A stretch of DNA of 64,000 nt, from the NCBI GenBank assembly GCA_001657325.1, contig LWRO01000004.1, positions 1-64,000 of the forward strand, read 5' to 3'. How positions within the stretch are numbered: position 1 is the first letter of the stretch; each line of letters opens with the position of its first letter. The translations under genes were made by a program, and so were the position numbers. This document shows positions 42,742 through 51,953 of the stretch, in pieces. The notes beneath the pieces were generated by a model. It made no database searches and was not told the origin of the DNA. It saw only the letters and a program-made list of their open reading frames with translations. The stretch comes from Geitlerinema sp. BBD 1991-9 (GTDB lineage Bacteria; Cyanobacteriota; Cyanobacteriia; Cyanobacteriales; Geitlerinemataceae).

Positions 42742-43920
42742 TTATTTGGCCTCCAACAGAAACGCCGCGCCGAGGCCGGCCGCCATTTCTTCCGGGGCGA
42801 TCTTACCGTCTTGGTTCACGTCGAGCGCATCGAAGACGGCATCAGTCCCCGACCACTCTTCGCGGGTGATAAAGCCATCGCCGTCGAGGTCGTAGACTCG
42901 GAAGAGGTCTGCGGCCACGTTGTTGACGAGTTCCCGGCTTTCGAGGTGCTGGAGTCGAGCGGCCAGCAAAGCTTCTAGAAGTTCTAGGGCTTTGGAAAAA
43001 CCTTTGATGCCTTCGTCGAGTTTTTGCGAAGCCATGGGGTCTTCAGCGTGCATTCGATCGAACGTCGCTTTATCGATCGAGATCCGTTCGATTTCCATTT
43101 GCGCGGCGGTTTCGGGGGACAGCTTGCGAGGAAGCGGTGTTTGGGTCGATTGCAGTTCGCTCAACAGCGCCGGGGAAATGGTCAGTAAGTCGCACCCCGC
43201 AAGTTCTGTGATTTCGCCGATATTCCGGAAACTCGCTCCCATGACTTCGGTTTGATAGCCGAATTTTTTGTAGTAGTTGTAAATCTTCGTCACGGACAAC
43301 ACGCCGGGATCTTCTTGGGCGGGATAGCTTTCGCGTCCGGTTTGTTTCTTGTACCAGTCGAGAATTCGTCCGACGAAGGGGGAAATTAAGGTGACACCTG
43401 CTTCCGCACAGGCCACGGCTTGGTGGAAACCGAACAGCAGCGTGAGGTTGCAGTGAATGCCATCTTTTTCGAGAACTTCACCGGCTCGGATGCCTTCCCA
43501 AGTCGAGGCGATTTTGATGAGGACTCGATCGCGCGAAACGCCTGCTGCCTCGTACTGGGCGATTAATCCTCGCGCCGTTTCGATGGTGGCTTCGGTGTCG
43601 TAGGACAGTCGCGCGTCAACTTCCGTTGAAACTCGGCCGGGAACGATTTCTAGGATTTTTAACCCAAACGCAACCGCTAACCGTTGAAACGCCAGATTCG
43701 CGACTTCCGAGGCGGATGCGTCTTTGCCTAAGGTTTGACGGGCTTGTTGAAGCGTTTCGTCAACGATGCCTTGATACTGGGGCATTTGAGCCGCAGCAGT
43801 AATTAAGGAGGGATTGGTCGTTGCATCGCGGGGCGTGAAGGTTTCGATCGCTTGGATGTCTCCCGTATCGGCGACCACGATCGTCATGTCCCGCAGTTGT
43901 TCGAGTAAGTTCGCGCTCAT
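42742..43920 (-). CDS. tal: Transaldolase with C-terminal EF-hand pair
   Basis: 392 residues. Transaldolase core (1-325): TTNPSLI near the N-terminus, Schiff-base lysine in [13 protein letters not shown], and [19 protein letters not shown]. It moves a dihydroxyacetone unit between sugars in the pentose-phosphate pathway. The C-terminal 55 residues contain two canonical EF-hand loops, [12 protein letters not shown] and [12 protein letters not shown], each with acidic positions 1, 3 (or Asn), 5 and 12. Such EF-hand transaldolases are known in cyanobacteria and may allow Ca2+ control. The gene stands alone, followed by the palindrome near 42671. Confidence 0.93.
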   Translation of the reverse strand: MSANLLEQLRDMTIVVADTGDIQAIETFTPRDATTNPSLITAAAQMPQYQGIVDETLQQARQTLGKDASASEVANLAFQRLAVAFGLKILEIVPGRVSTEVDARLSYDTEATIETARGLIAQYEAAGVSRDRVLIKIASTWEGIRAGEVLEKDGIHCNLTLLFGFHQAVACAEAGVTLISPFVGRILDWYKKQTGRESYPAQEDPGVLSVTKIYNYYKKFGYQTEVMGASFRNIGEITELAGCDLLTISPALLSELQSTQTPLPRKLSPETAAQMEIERISIDKATFDRMHAEDPMASQKLDEGIKGFSKALELLEALLAARLQHLESRELVNNVAADLFRVYDLDGDGFITREEWSGTDAVFDALDVNQDGKIAPEEMAAGLGAAFLLEAK

Positions 43921-43936
43921 GATATCTCCTTTTTGA

Positions 43937-43978
43937 CAGTGAACAGCGAGCAGTGAACAGTGAACAGTGAACAGTGAA
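43937..43978. repeat. Six tandem 7-base repeats (CAGTGAA)
   Basis: CAGTGAA at 43937, 43951, 43958, 43965 and 43972 with a variant CAGCGAG at 43944. This is a short tandemly repeated repeat (STRR) of the type found in cyanobacteria, in the intergenic region upstream of transaldolase. Confidence 0.9.
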
Positions 43979-44042
43979 AATGAGCTATCACTCCTTCGTC
44001 TTCCGGGTCTCCCTTGTCCTCTCTCTTACCTCCTCATCTAAC

Positions 44043-44417
44043 TTACTCTTGGGGGTGTTTGAAGTGGCGCAAGCGCTTGGACATACTGTGCATGACTTCA
44101 AGGGCAAACATCGGTGTATTTTCAATGACGAACAGAAATCGTTCTCGATCGAGTATGGCTAGGGTACAATCGGTTTTTGCCACAGCGGTTGAAGCCCGAG
44201 TGCCTTCGAAATGGACGAGCGCACCTTCGCCAAACACATCACCTTGTTTGATGGTTTCAGCCACCTTGTCGTTGACTTTTAAATCGACGGCTCCCTCAAT
44301 GATGCCGTACATGACATCACCGGGTTGCCCTTCTTCAAAGATGACTTCTCCAGTTGAGAATTTTTGGGGTTGTGCGTGTTTTTGAAAGATGCTAACTGTT
44401 CTCGCGGGATCTAACAT
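44043..44417 (-). CDS. Stand-alone cyclic nucleotide-binding domain protein
   Basis: 124 residues: only a cNMP-binding fold. The phosphate-binding cassette reads VFGEGALVHFEGTRASTAVA, keeping the Gly-Glu, Ala-Leu and Arg positions needed for cAMP or cGMP binding. No DNA-binding or catalytic domain is attached, so it may act by binding a partner. The C-terminal helix (MHSMSKRLRHFKHPQE) is basic. Cyanobacterial stand-alone cNMP proteins are known in light and motility responses, but the partner here is unknown. Neighbours do not suggest a link. A cyclase domain is encoded at 4006-6972. Confidence 0.85.
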   Translation of the reverse strand: MLDPARTVSIFQKHAQPQKFSTGEVIFEEGQPGDVMYGIIEGAVDLKVNDKVAETIKQGDVFGEGALVHFEGTRASTAVAKTDCTLAILDRERFLFVIENTPMFALEVMHSMSKRLRHFKHPQE

Positions 44418-44936
44418 AAACTTTCCTTAAGGTTTTCTGGGGTGACGATTTTTGTCGATAACATCAATTGAATCAGCTCGTTCGCCTGCAATATACGAAT
44501 ATAGTAATCCGAATTGCGATTTTAGATCGAGCTTCTTGTCTAAATTAGGGCTTTCGAGAGGAGGAATTCTCGAAGGCAAGTTTTTGATGTGTTCTTTCTA
44601 TTTTGATTTGACGGCCGTATAATCGATCGAGGATTTTCTGGTTTGAGTAGAGACTCGCTGCTCAAAAACACGATCTTCACCGCAAGTTTAAGTTTTAAGA
44701 TGTCTCAAAGGTTGCAAACACAATACTTCGTTTTTTTGCAATCTAAGCGATATGAGTTAGAATCACAAAATACTAAATTTTGTTAAATTTACATCTTTTA
44801 ATCGCTTTGCATTTGATAGGCATCTCCGATTCAAAAAAACAATTTTTTATGAAAACAAAAACACAAAAAATAAATCGTTCGATCTGGTAATAAATTTCCA
44901 GTACAATACATTCAGATATCCTTTGTTTTTTGAGTT
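44418..44936. other. 519-base AT-rich intergenic region with divergent promoters
   Basis: No gene is supported. It separates the divergent cNMP gene and purT. A TACAAT close to 44902 is a plausible -10 for purT. Short symmetric sequences are present: ACAAAAT-ACTAA-ATTTTGT near 44766, and CTGG..CCAG near 44887. No known regulator site is certain. Confidence 0.35.
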
Positions 44937-46100
44937 ATGAAACTCCCCAAAAAGTTTATGCTCCTCGGTTCGGGTGAGCTAGGAAAAGAATTCGCAATCG
45001 CTGCTCAACGATTGGGAAGCTCGATCGTGGCAGTCGATCGCTATCCAAACACTCCTGCGATGCAAGTCGCCGATGCTTCAGAAGTTATTTCCATGCTTGA
45101 CAGCGACGATCTCGAACAGGTTGTCAAACGCCATCATCCTGATTATATCGTTCCTGAAATTGAAGCAATTTATACCCCAAAGCTCCTAGAACTCGAACGC
45201 CAAGGCTTTACTGTTATTCCTACTGCAATGGCGACGAATTACACGATGAATCGAGATCGCATTCGCGAACTCGCTCATACTGAACTTGGGATTCGTACAG
45301 CAAAGTATGACTACGCTAACTCCCTCGCGGAACTGCAAACCGTGTCAGCCCAGATCGGTTTTCCCAATGTCGTCAAACCCGTCATGTCCTCGTCAGGAAA
45401 AGGGCAGTCGATCGTTCGATCGATGGAGGAAGTCACCAATGCTTGGCAATACGCCCTCGAAGGAGCGCGAGGTGAAAGTCACAAAGTTATCGTTGAAGAG
45501 TTTATCGATTTCGAGGTTGAAATTACCCTCTTAACGATCCGACAGTGGGACGGACAAACATTGTTTTGTCCTCCCATTGCTCACCGTCAGGAGCGAGGCG
45601 ACTATCAGGAATCTTGGCAAATAGCCAACATTTCAGAACCACAACTCGCCCAAGCACGAGAAATTGCTCGTACAATCACCTCCGCGTTAGGTGGGGCAGG
45701 TATTTTTGGTGTGGAATTTTTCATCACCCGCAACGAAGCGATTTTCTCAGAGCTGTCTCCTCGTCCCCACGATACGGGGATGGTGACGCTGGTTTCACAA
45801 AATCTTAACGAGTTCGAGTTACACCTGCGGGCGATTTTGGGACTTCCCATTCCCTCGATCGAGGTGTTATCGCCAAGTGCCAGTGCTGTCATTCTCGCCG
45901 ATCGCACCTCTGACAAGGTGTCCTTTGAAGGATTAGCGGAAGCTTTGGCGGAACCCGATGTCGAAGTTCGCCTGTTTGGAAAAGAAACGACACGTCCCTA
46001 TCGACGGATGGGAGTTGCCTTGGCGAAGGGGTCAACCGTAGAGGAGGCGCGAGACAAGGCCAACCGAGCGGCGCAGCGGATTCGCCTCTGTTACGACTAA
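44937..46100 (+). CDS. purT: Formate-dependent phosphoribosylglycinamide formyltransferase (GAR transformylase 2)
   Basis: 387 residues, ATP-grasp family. N-terminal dinucleotide-like loop FMLLGSGELGKEFAIAAQRLG, then VPEIEAI, the ATP-grasp loop VMSSSGKGQS, EEFIDFEVEITLLT, and the C-terminal metal-binding HDTGMVTL and RPYRRMGVALA. PurT uses formate and ATP to formylate GAR in purine synthesis, an alternative to the folate-dependent PurN. Length and motifs are complete. It is transcribed alone with a long AT-rich upstream region. Confidence 0.94.
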   Translation: MKLPKKFMLLGSGELGKEFAIAAQRLGSSIVAVDRYPNTPAMQVADASEVISMLDSDDLEQVVKRHHPDYIVPEIEAIYTPKLLELERQGFTVIPTAMATNYTMNRDRIRELAHTELGIRTAKYDYANSLAELQTVSAQIGFPNVVKPVMSSSGKGQSIVRSMEEVTNAWQYALEGARGESHKVIVEEFIDFEVEITLLTIRQWDGQTLFCPPIAHRQERGDYQESWQIANISEPQLAQAREIARTITSALGGAGIFGVEFFITRNEAIFSELSPRPHDTGMVTLVSQNLNEFELHLRAILGLPIPSIEVLSPSASAVILADRTSDKVSFEGLAEALAEPDVEVRLFGKETTRPYRRMGVALAKGSTVEEARDKANRAAQRIRLCYD

Positions 46101-46225
46101 CTGGGAGCAAAGAGTTCCCCCTCAGCTGAAACCGATTTTCACGGGTGACTGATGACGGGTGACTGCAACGGGTATGTTATGATATTGATGTAAAAGTCAA
46201 TAGCTGATTTGGGGGGTCAAGGATT

Positions 46226-46636
46226 ATGGTAAAGATCCGTCGTTCCCAAACCACGCGCCACGATCGATTGCGGAAAGCGGCGATTCAGAGTAACAAGCAT
46301 CTCAATGCCATCATTCATCGATGTGGCGGTACGGACAAAGAACAGATTGCGGGAAAAGATCGCAACACTTACGCGACCGTTGCTGATATGAATAACATTG
46401 CTGTCAAAGGGACGATGGCTCACGTGATTCAACTGACGCAAGGGGTGAAACAAACCCGAGACGCTTATAGTGACGTGGAACTGGCTCGAATTGCACTGTT
46501 GGAAATGTTGGAAGCTCAGGTGTTAGAAGATCGAAAACCCCAGGGTCATGCAGAAATTATCCGTTTAGTCGATCGAGAAATTACAAATGTCATTCCCTCG
46601 CTTTTGAAACAAACTCGGAAAAGTGGACGTCGATAA
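46226..46636 (+). CDS. Hypothetical basic protein
   Basis: 136 residues, not recognised. A very basic N-terminus (MVKIRRSQTTRHDRLRKAAI) is followed by a polar segment with one Cys (HRCGGTDKEQI) and a long amphipathic helical second half (RDAYSDVELARIALLEMLEAQVL). No membrane helix or signal peptide. The basic start might bind nucleic acid. A strong terminator follows the stop, so it is a single gene. Confidence 0.55.
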   Translation: MVKIRRSQTTRHDRLRKAAIQSNKHLNAIIHRCGGTDKEQIAGKDRNTYATVADMNNIAVKGTMAHVIQLTQGVKQTRDAYSDVELARIALLEMLEAQVLEDRKPQGHAEIIRLVDREITNVIPSLLKQTRKSGRR

Positions 46637-46714
46637 CGGTTCGCGTATTGCCGATCTGCTACGATCGAGAAACGATGGTTGCACCTCGATCGAACAGATA
46701 ACATAAGTTTTGAG

Positions 46715-46747
46715 AACGGTCGAGTCTATAGATTCGACCGTTCTTGT
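46715..46747 (+). terminator. Rho-independent terminator after the 46226 gene
   Basis: AACGGTCGAGTC (46715-46726) pairs, with one G-U, with GATTCGACCGTT (46731-46742), followed by CTTGTTT. 46748-47122 holds no gene; it contains a weak hairpin at 46980-47020 resembling the dispersed palindromes. Confidence 0.85.
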
Positions 46748-47122
46748 TTGAAGAACGTAAATCCAAAAAACTTGAAGTCGAGCGAGGTGACATCACCCGC
46801 GCTCGAGCTTTGTGGAAAACCGCGATTGCGACTTCTGTTAGAGGACGCTTTCCATTCCATAATCTTCACTTTGAATGAAATTTGGAGGAATATTTCTAAC
46901 TCTGTCAAAGCTTTGTTTTATAAAAATAATAACTCAAGTCGGGTGCATCTCACTTTTGCGATCGGAACCCCACTCATCCTCTCCTTACTAAGGGGAGATG
47001 CTGAAGGCAGAGGGGTCATTCTACGAAATTAAAATACATCCCTCAATTCTTATTTTTTCTGAATTTTAATTCTTTTTATGGAATTTAGATTGGCTTATTT
47101 TGTATGGAATTGAGATTTTCTA

Positions 47123-47998
47123 TTAAATTTCACTCCACTCAGAAATCGAACGAATTTGCTCGAGTGTATGCTCGTATTTTAGAATATCTCCTTGCCCTCG
47201 ATACAGTCTGGCTGCTCGTTGAAAATCTTCGATCGATCTCTCTCGATTTTGAAATTCGTTATTCAAGATTGCTGCACGATTAAAGTAAGCATCAGCATAG
47301 TTCGGCTCGAGTTCGATAGCTTTATTGAAATCCGCTAAAGCCTCTTGGAATTGTTGAAATTCAGCACGAGCAACCCCTCGATTGAAATAGACGATCGAAT
47401 CGTTCGGATTAATTTGAATTGCTTGTGTATAAGCTTCGATCGATCCCTGTAAATCTCCGATTTGCGCTCGCGCCAATCCTAAGCCCAAATAAGCTTGGAA
47501 ACGATCTCCTTCAAGCTGTAAAGTACGGTTGTAATCTGCAATTGCACCGGAATAGTGACCCAGATCGGCTTGAATATCTCCACGAACGAGATAAGCTTCA
47601 GAGCGATTGGGGGCAAGGGTGATGGCTTGGGTTAAGTCAACCAGTGCTTCTAGGGATTCACTTCGATGTTGGTGACGGATTAAACCCCGATAGACATAAG
47701 CCGTCGGATGGCGTGGATCGAGGTCGATCGCGTGAGATAAATCGGCGAACGCCCGGTCGAAATGACTTTGTTGGTACGAAATAAATCCCCGATAGACGTA
47801 AGCTTCAGCATAGGTGGGATCGAGGGCGATGGCTTGGGTAAAATCCTCGAGCGCCTGAGTTAAGTTTCCCTGCTGATAGTGGTTCGCTCCTCGAAGGTAG
47901 TAATCGATCGCACTCCCAGTAGATACCTCGTTCGCGATCGAGATTGTGGGAGCCACCAAACTCACCAGTACCACCACGCTACTTGAAATGACGTTCAT
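47123..47998 (-). CDS. Secreted TPR-repeat protein
   Basis: 291 residues from the ATG at 47998. The frame is open 74 codons further upstream, but that part is translation of a palindromic DNA repeat, so the internal start, which yields a clean signal peptide (MNVISSSVVVLVSLVAPTISIANE), is preferred. Seven or so TPR units follow, each with patterns such as ALEDFTQAIALDPTYAEAYVYRG and ALADFNKAIELEPNYADAYFNR (given by landmarks FTQAIALDPTYAEAY). TPR repeats mediate protein binding. No close partner gene is seen. Confidence 0.82.
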   Translation of the reverse strand: MNVISSSVVVLVSLVAPTISIANEVSTGSAIDYYLRGANHYQQGNLTQALEDFTQAIALDPTYAEAYVYRGFISYQQSHFDRAFADLSHAIDLDPRHPTAYVYRGLIRHQHRSESLEALVDLTQAITLAPNRSEAYLVRGDIQADLGHYSGAIADYNRTLQLEGDRFQAYLGLGLARAQIGDLQGSIEAYTQAIQINPNDSIVYFNRGVARAEFQQFQEALADFNKAIELEPNYADAYFNRAAILNNEFQNRERSIEDFQRAARLYRGQGDILKYEHTLEQIRSISEWSEI

Positions 47999-48092
47999 GA
48001 TGCCATCGAAAGTTGTCTCTTCGATCGTAAAGCCTCGATACTCCCAAACCCCGGCTTCTCGAAAAAGCAATGCGATCGTACCGTACACAACC

Positions 48093-48226
48093 GGGTCTGT
48101 TGGAATTGCGGTGGTATTTGATTGCCTATGATACCAAAACCCTTGGCATCGGGGCGGACGGCCGTTCGCCTCGACAACGATATGGGTATCGTAAGCAACC
48201 CAATACCACCGCAATTTCAAGAGAAC
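48093..48226. repeat. Dispersed palindromic element, copy 2
   Basis: The left half (GGGTCTGTTGGAATTGCGG onward) is nearly identical to copy 1 at 10817. The right half is its imperfect reverse complement (CCACCGCAATT..CAAGAGA), and the centre is again a GGGGCG-ACGGCCGT-CGCC palindrome (about 48151-48172). It lies just upstream of the TPR gene (47998) and reads through in frame with it. Both arms have diverged. Confidence 0.75.
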
Positions 48227-48638
48227 TAAAAATTATTATTGGATCGTATCAATTTTTGAAATCTAGTTTTTCTGTTTGATAGGAAGATCGTGCCAATTCC
48301 CTGAATGAACATCGTTCTAATTTCAATCGTTTGAAGACGAGAAGAGAGTCAATCTCTAGATTGCCGAGAAATTCAATCTTTAAAAATTCCTGCTGCATAG
48401 TTTAGCTCTACTGATGTCATAGCATCTTGACAAAACACACGAACAGCTAACCTGCTGACACGACCCGCAAGAAAACGCTGAAATATACACTAGAAAGGCA
48501 TTACAGTCGTTCTAAAAGGGGTTTACACAGGGAAATCAAAAACAAGCTGAAATACATTGTTAGTACAATATACACATTATGTATGCTATGCTATGGTAGA
48601 GGCGGCTCACTCGAGTTCAAACCAAAACCCGAAAACTT

Positions 48639-48809
48639 ATGACAACCACGAAAGATCGGAACCTAGCACCTTCGACTGTGGAGATTCTAGAAAATCCGAT
48701 CGGATTTTCTAATCCCTCTGCTGTGAACTGGAAGCAATACCTCACCGCAGCTGTCGATTTCATGTTTGCAGTTTTGGTTCAAGTCGAACAGAATTTAGAA
48801 ACACTCTGA
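48639..48809 (+). CDS. Small hypothetical protein (56 aa)
   Basis: 56 residues from the ATG at 48639: a polar N-terminus (MTTTKDRNLAPSTVEIL) and an aromatic amphipathic second half with hydrophobic segment (AAVDFMFAVLVQVEQ). An AT-rich promoter-like tract (TTGTTA at 48557, TATGTA and TATGCTATG after it) lies 50-80 bases upstream. It is in the 715-base region between the TPR gene and the dehydratase gene; nothing else is supported there. Small size means it could be a chance frame, but composition looks coding. Confidence 0.4.
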   Translation: MTTTKDRNLAPSTVEILENPIGFSNPSAVNWKQYLTAAVDFMFAVLVQVEQNLETL

Positions 48810-48935
48810 TTAGCAGTTTGTTGAAGGGGTTGAGAGTTTTCATTGCTAATCCGAATGACTAGAAGCAGCAATCGTCGGTCATAGGCTATGCTGACAAATA
48901 TTCACCCTTGAAAATTGTGACTTTCAGGGAAGTCC

Positions 48936-49925
48936 ATGGTCGATCGATTCGATCTCGAACGTCTCGTCTCGTTTGCTGACGTCGCGAATGCAGCCGAACG
49001 CTTGCACGGTGTTGCCCACTGCACGCCTGTCATGACCTCACGAACCGTAGATGAGCGCGTGCAAGCTAACGTCTTCTTTAAATGTGAAAACTTCCAACGC
49101 ACGGGATCGTTTAAATTTCGCGGTGCTTACAACGCCCTCTCTCGTCTGAGCGACGAGCAAAAACGACGGGGCGTTTTGACGTATTCTTCAGGCAACCACG
49201 CCCAGGCGATCGCCTTAGCGGGTAAGCTTCTCGGCATCTCCACCACGATCGTCATGCCGGAAAATGCGCCCGAGGTGAAGTTAGAGGCGACAGGAGACTA
49301 CGGCGCGGAAATTGTTCTTTACCATCCCTCGGAAGTCGAACGGGAACGCCTCGGCCGCCAGATTGCAGCCGAACGCGGTTTGACTGTCGTTCCACCTTAC
49401 GACCATCCTCACGTTATCGCGGGTCAGGGAACGGTGGCGAAAGAATTGTTTGAAGAAGTTGGCGAACTCGATTGCCTGCTGGTATGTTGTGGCGGAGGGG
49501 GGTTACTGTCCGGTTGTGCAATTGCGGCTCGAACCCTGTCGCCGAGCTGTCGCACGATTGGAGTCGAACCGGAACGAGCTGACGATGCGACGAGATCGTT
49601 TTACACGAAAACGCTACACACCATAAAAAGCCCCGATACCATTGCGGACGGGGCGAGGACACCGAGCTTGGGAGAGATAACGTTTCCGTTGGTGTTGCAC
49701 TACGTATCGGAAATGGTTGCTGTGTCGGAAGCGTCGATCGCTCGATCGATGTTTTTTCTTTGGGAACGGATGAAGCTCGTGGTGGAACCGACTGGGGCGT
49801 TAGCGACAGCCGCGCTGCTCGAAGGAGAAGTTATCGAGCCGAATACCCGTGTTGGCGTTGTCGTGACAGGAGGAAACGTGGCGTTGTCTCAACTCCCTCA
49901 TTTGCTCGACCTCGCGCAGCACTAG
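48936..49925 (+). CDS. PLP-dependent threonine/serine dehydratase-like enzyme
   Basis: 329 residues, fold-type II PLP enzyme. The PLP lysine is in GSFKFRGAYNAL (Lys near residue 60); SSGNHAQAIA binds the substrate carboxylate; the glycine loop CCGGGGLLSGC binds PLP phosphate. The length (no C-terminal ACT domain) matches catabolic threonine dehydratase, serine racemase or threo-3-hydroxyaspartate ammonia-lyase. Which substrate is used cannot be read from the sequence. The DUF2949 gene is convergent 18 bases downstream. Confidence 0.88.
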   Translation: MVDRFDLERLVSFADVANAAERLHGVAHCTPVMTSRTVDERVQANVFFKCENFQRTGSFKFRGAYNALSRLSDEQKRRGVLTYSSGNHAQAIALAGKLLGISTTIVMPENAPEVKLEATGDYGAEIVLYHPSEVERERLGRQIAAERGLTVVPPYDHPHVIAGQGTVAKELFEEVGELDCLLVCCGGGGLLSGCAIAARTLSPSCRTIGVEPERADDATRSFYTKTLHTIKSPDTIADGARTPSLGEITFPLVLHYVSEMVAVSEASIARSMFFLWERMKLVVEPTGALATAALLEGEVIEPNTRVGVVVTGGNVALSQLPHLLDLAQH

Positions 49926-49943
49926 CTCGAGATGAAGACGTAT

Positions 49944-50135
49944 TTATGCAGTCTCTAGCCACTCGAAGATTCGATCGAGCTGGTCGATGGTAATGAGTCC
50001 ATACTGCCACAACACCATTGAAAACGTATTAGGAGAGTTTTCGCCTCGGCGGAGCGCCAAGTCGATGGAGTTCGCAGGGATGGATAAATCGTCTTGTAAA
50101 AAGCGGATTAATTTAGAAAGCTTGTTAAATTTCAT
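49944..50135 (-). CDS. DUF2949 small protein
   Basis: 63 residues. The sequence SKLIRFLQDDLSIPANSIDLALRR, then FSMVLWQYGLITIDQLDRIFEWLE matches the cyanobacterial DUF2949 family in layout (given by the landmarks LIRFLQ, SIDLALRR and ILWQYGL-type core). All-helical, soluble, function unknown. It converges on the dehydratase gene. The region 50136-50579 upstream contains no supported gene and is AT-rich. Confidence 0.8.
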   Translation of the reverse strand: MKFNKLSKLIRFLQDDLSIPANSIDLALRRGENSPNTFSMVLWQYGLITIDQLDRIFEWLETA

Positions 50136-50579
50136 TTTTCAATTCCGACCCGTTCGTGCAACACCCTTACTATGAGATAAATTCTATCGCCAATCTACGA
50201 TCGATATAACCTTTAAACTGTGATCTAGATCGCTTCACCTCGCGATCGAATCCTGTTTCCATCAATTCCCAGCCCCTTTTATAGTCTGCGATCCCCATGC
50301 TGCCTGCATCATGCTACCTCTCGATTCGCTGCCATTTCGACCTCGATCGTTTCGTTAAGTTTTTTCAATTTAAGCTCTTACTTCCAGACATGAATTGTTA
50401 CAGGAAAAAATAAATATTTTTTGAAGAAAATCTAAAGCATTCTCGAGATTGGTTCTAGGATCGGTAACTTCACGGATGTTAATTAACGGCCACTTCCCAA
50501 ACTGTCCGTATATTCCGCAATCTCAAAAACAATGAGATTAGGCTGGAAGCAGGTTGAGTGTTGGATAGGGATAAATACG

Positions 50580-50864
50580 ATGAAAGAAATGGACAATCTG
50601 CCAAAAGTCCACAGTAGCGGCTGGATTTTTCAAACCTGGGCTTCCTTCATCATTGCGATTTCGACGATGTCAGTGGGAATCATCTACCTTCCCGTTGGTG
50701 CTTGGCACAAAGCCTTTTTGGGAATGGGACTTTTGTTTTCTGTCGGCTCGACGTTGAACGTCGCGAAAGTCACCCGTGACCTCCACGAAGCAACCCGGAT
50801 TACGTCTCGACTCGATGAGGCACGCATTGAAAAGCTCCTCAGCGAACACAGTCCGCTCTCCTAG
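50580..50864 (+). CDS. YiaA/YiaB-family inner-membrane protein
   Basis: 94 residues from the ATG at 50580, with GATAGGG upstream. Two hydrophobic helices (about residues 18-40 and 45-65: FQTWASFIIAISTMSVGI and GAWHKAFLGMGLLFSVGST) match the YiaAB two-helix domain. The C-terminal 30 residues are charged and cytoplasmic. The function of this family is unknown. A strong terminator follows. Confidence 0.75.
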   Translation: MKEMDNLPKVHSSGWIFQTWASFIIAISTMSVGIIYLPVGAWHKAFLGMGLLFSVGSTLNVAKVTRDLHEATRITSRLDEARIEKLLSEHSPLS

Positions 50865-50891
50865 TCGAGCGAAATCAGGGAAGATACTGTA

Positions 50892-50918
50892 AAGGGCGGT
50901 GTTAAACCGCCCTTTTTG
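50892..50918 (+). terminator. Rho-independent terminator of the YiaA-like gene
   Basis: AAAGGGCGGT (50892-50901) and ACCGCCCTTT (50907-50916) form a 10-bp stem with a 5-base loop and a T-run. Confidence 0.9.
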
Positions 50919-50921
50919 AAT

Positions 50922-50995
50922 CGGGATGACTGGATTCGAACCAGCGGCCCCTTCGTCCCGAACGAAGTGCGCTACCAAGCTGCGCTACATCCCGA
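50922..50995 (-). tRNA. tRNA-Pro (anticodon CGG)
   Basis: A 74-base cloverleaf on the minus strand: acceptor arms CGGGATG and CATCCCG, anticodon arm CTTCG-TTCGGGA-CGAAG with CGG at 34-36, T-arm GGTTCGAATCC, discriminator A. CCA is not encoded. The 3' end is 3 bases from the convergent terminator of the YiaA-like gene. Confidence 0.93.
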
Positions 50996-51101
50996 CTTGG
51001 GTTGACTATTCTAACATAGATAAGATATCACAGATCGATTGAGCCTGCATCTTTATTTGCCTGTTTTTTTCAAAAAATCTCCCAAAACTTTTTTATCGAT
51101 C

Positions 51102-51953
51102 GTGTCAAACTCCCCCGAACCAGGAACGCTATACGTTGTCGGCACTCCGATCGGCAATCTGGAAGATATGACGTTTCGCGCCGTGACGACCTTGAAAACC
51201 GTCGATGTCATTGCGGCTGAGGACACGCGCCATACGGGAAAACTACTACAACACTTCCAAATCTCAACGCCCCAGATCGCCTATCACCACCACAATCGAT
51301 CGCAGCGAATTCCAGAAATCCTCGATCGACTGCAACGGGGAAATGCGATCGCCCTAGTGACGGATGCGGGAATGCCGGGAATTTCCGATCCCGGTTACGA
51401 ATTGGTGAAAGCCTGTGCTGAATCGGGGGTTTCTGTGGTACCGATTCCGGGCGTGAGTGCCAGCATTACAGCGTTGAGCGTTTCAGGACTCGATTCCCAA
51501 CGATTTACCTTCGAGGGATTTTTACCGACGAAGGGAAAGGAACGGCGAGAACGCCTCGAACAGTTAGCCGGAGACGTGCGCACCTTGATTTTCTATGAAG
51601 CGCCCCACCGATTGCGAGAAACCCTATCCGATCTAGCAGCGGTTTTGGGAAAACCGAGATCGATTGTCTTGGCACGAGAGTTGACGAAGCGATTTGAAGA
51701 GATTTGGCGCGGTACCTTAGAAGAGTCGATCGAGCGGTATCGGGAGCGGGAACCGAAGGGAGAATATACGATCGTCGTGGCGGGGGCGAGTTCCGAATCG
51801 ATCGTGTTGTCAGAAGAGGCTTTGAAAGCAGAGTTACAGCAGTTAATGGCACAGGGCATCTCGCGCTCTCAAGCCAGTCGCCAACTCGCACAGTCGTCCC
51901 AGTTGTCGCGCCGTCAGCTCTATCAACTCGCGCTGACGATCGAGCTCGATTGA
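51102..51953 (+). CDS. rsmI: 16S rRNA (cytidine(1402)-2'-O)-methyltransferase
   Basis: 283 residues from the GTG at 51102; the frame is open to a TTG at 51039, but conserved sequence begins at PGTLYVVGTPIGNLEDMTFRA (landmark GTLYVVGTPIGNL). Other marks: AAEDTRHTGKLL, LVTDAGMPGISDPG and FYEAPHRL, all typical of the tetrapyrrole-methylase-fold RsmI. The enzyme adds the ribose 2'-O-methyl group at C1402 of 16S rRNA. It stands alone, transcribed away from tRNA-Pro. Confidence 0.93.
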   Translation: MSNSPEPGTLYVVGTPIGNLEDMTFRAVTTLKTVDVIAAEDTRHTGKLLQHFQISTPQIAYHHHNRSQRIPEILDRLQRGNAIALVTDAGMPGISDPGYELVKACAESGVSVVPIPGVSASITALSVSGLDSQRFTFEGFLPTKGKERRERLEQLAGDVRTLIFYEAPHRLRETLSDLAAVLGKPRSIVLARELTKRFEEIWRGTLEESIERYREREPKGEYTIVVAGASSESIVLSEEALKAELQQLMAQGISRSQASRQLAQSSQLSRRQLYQLALTIELD

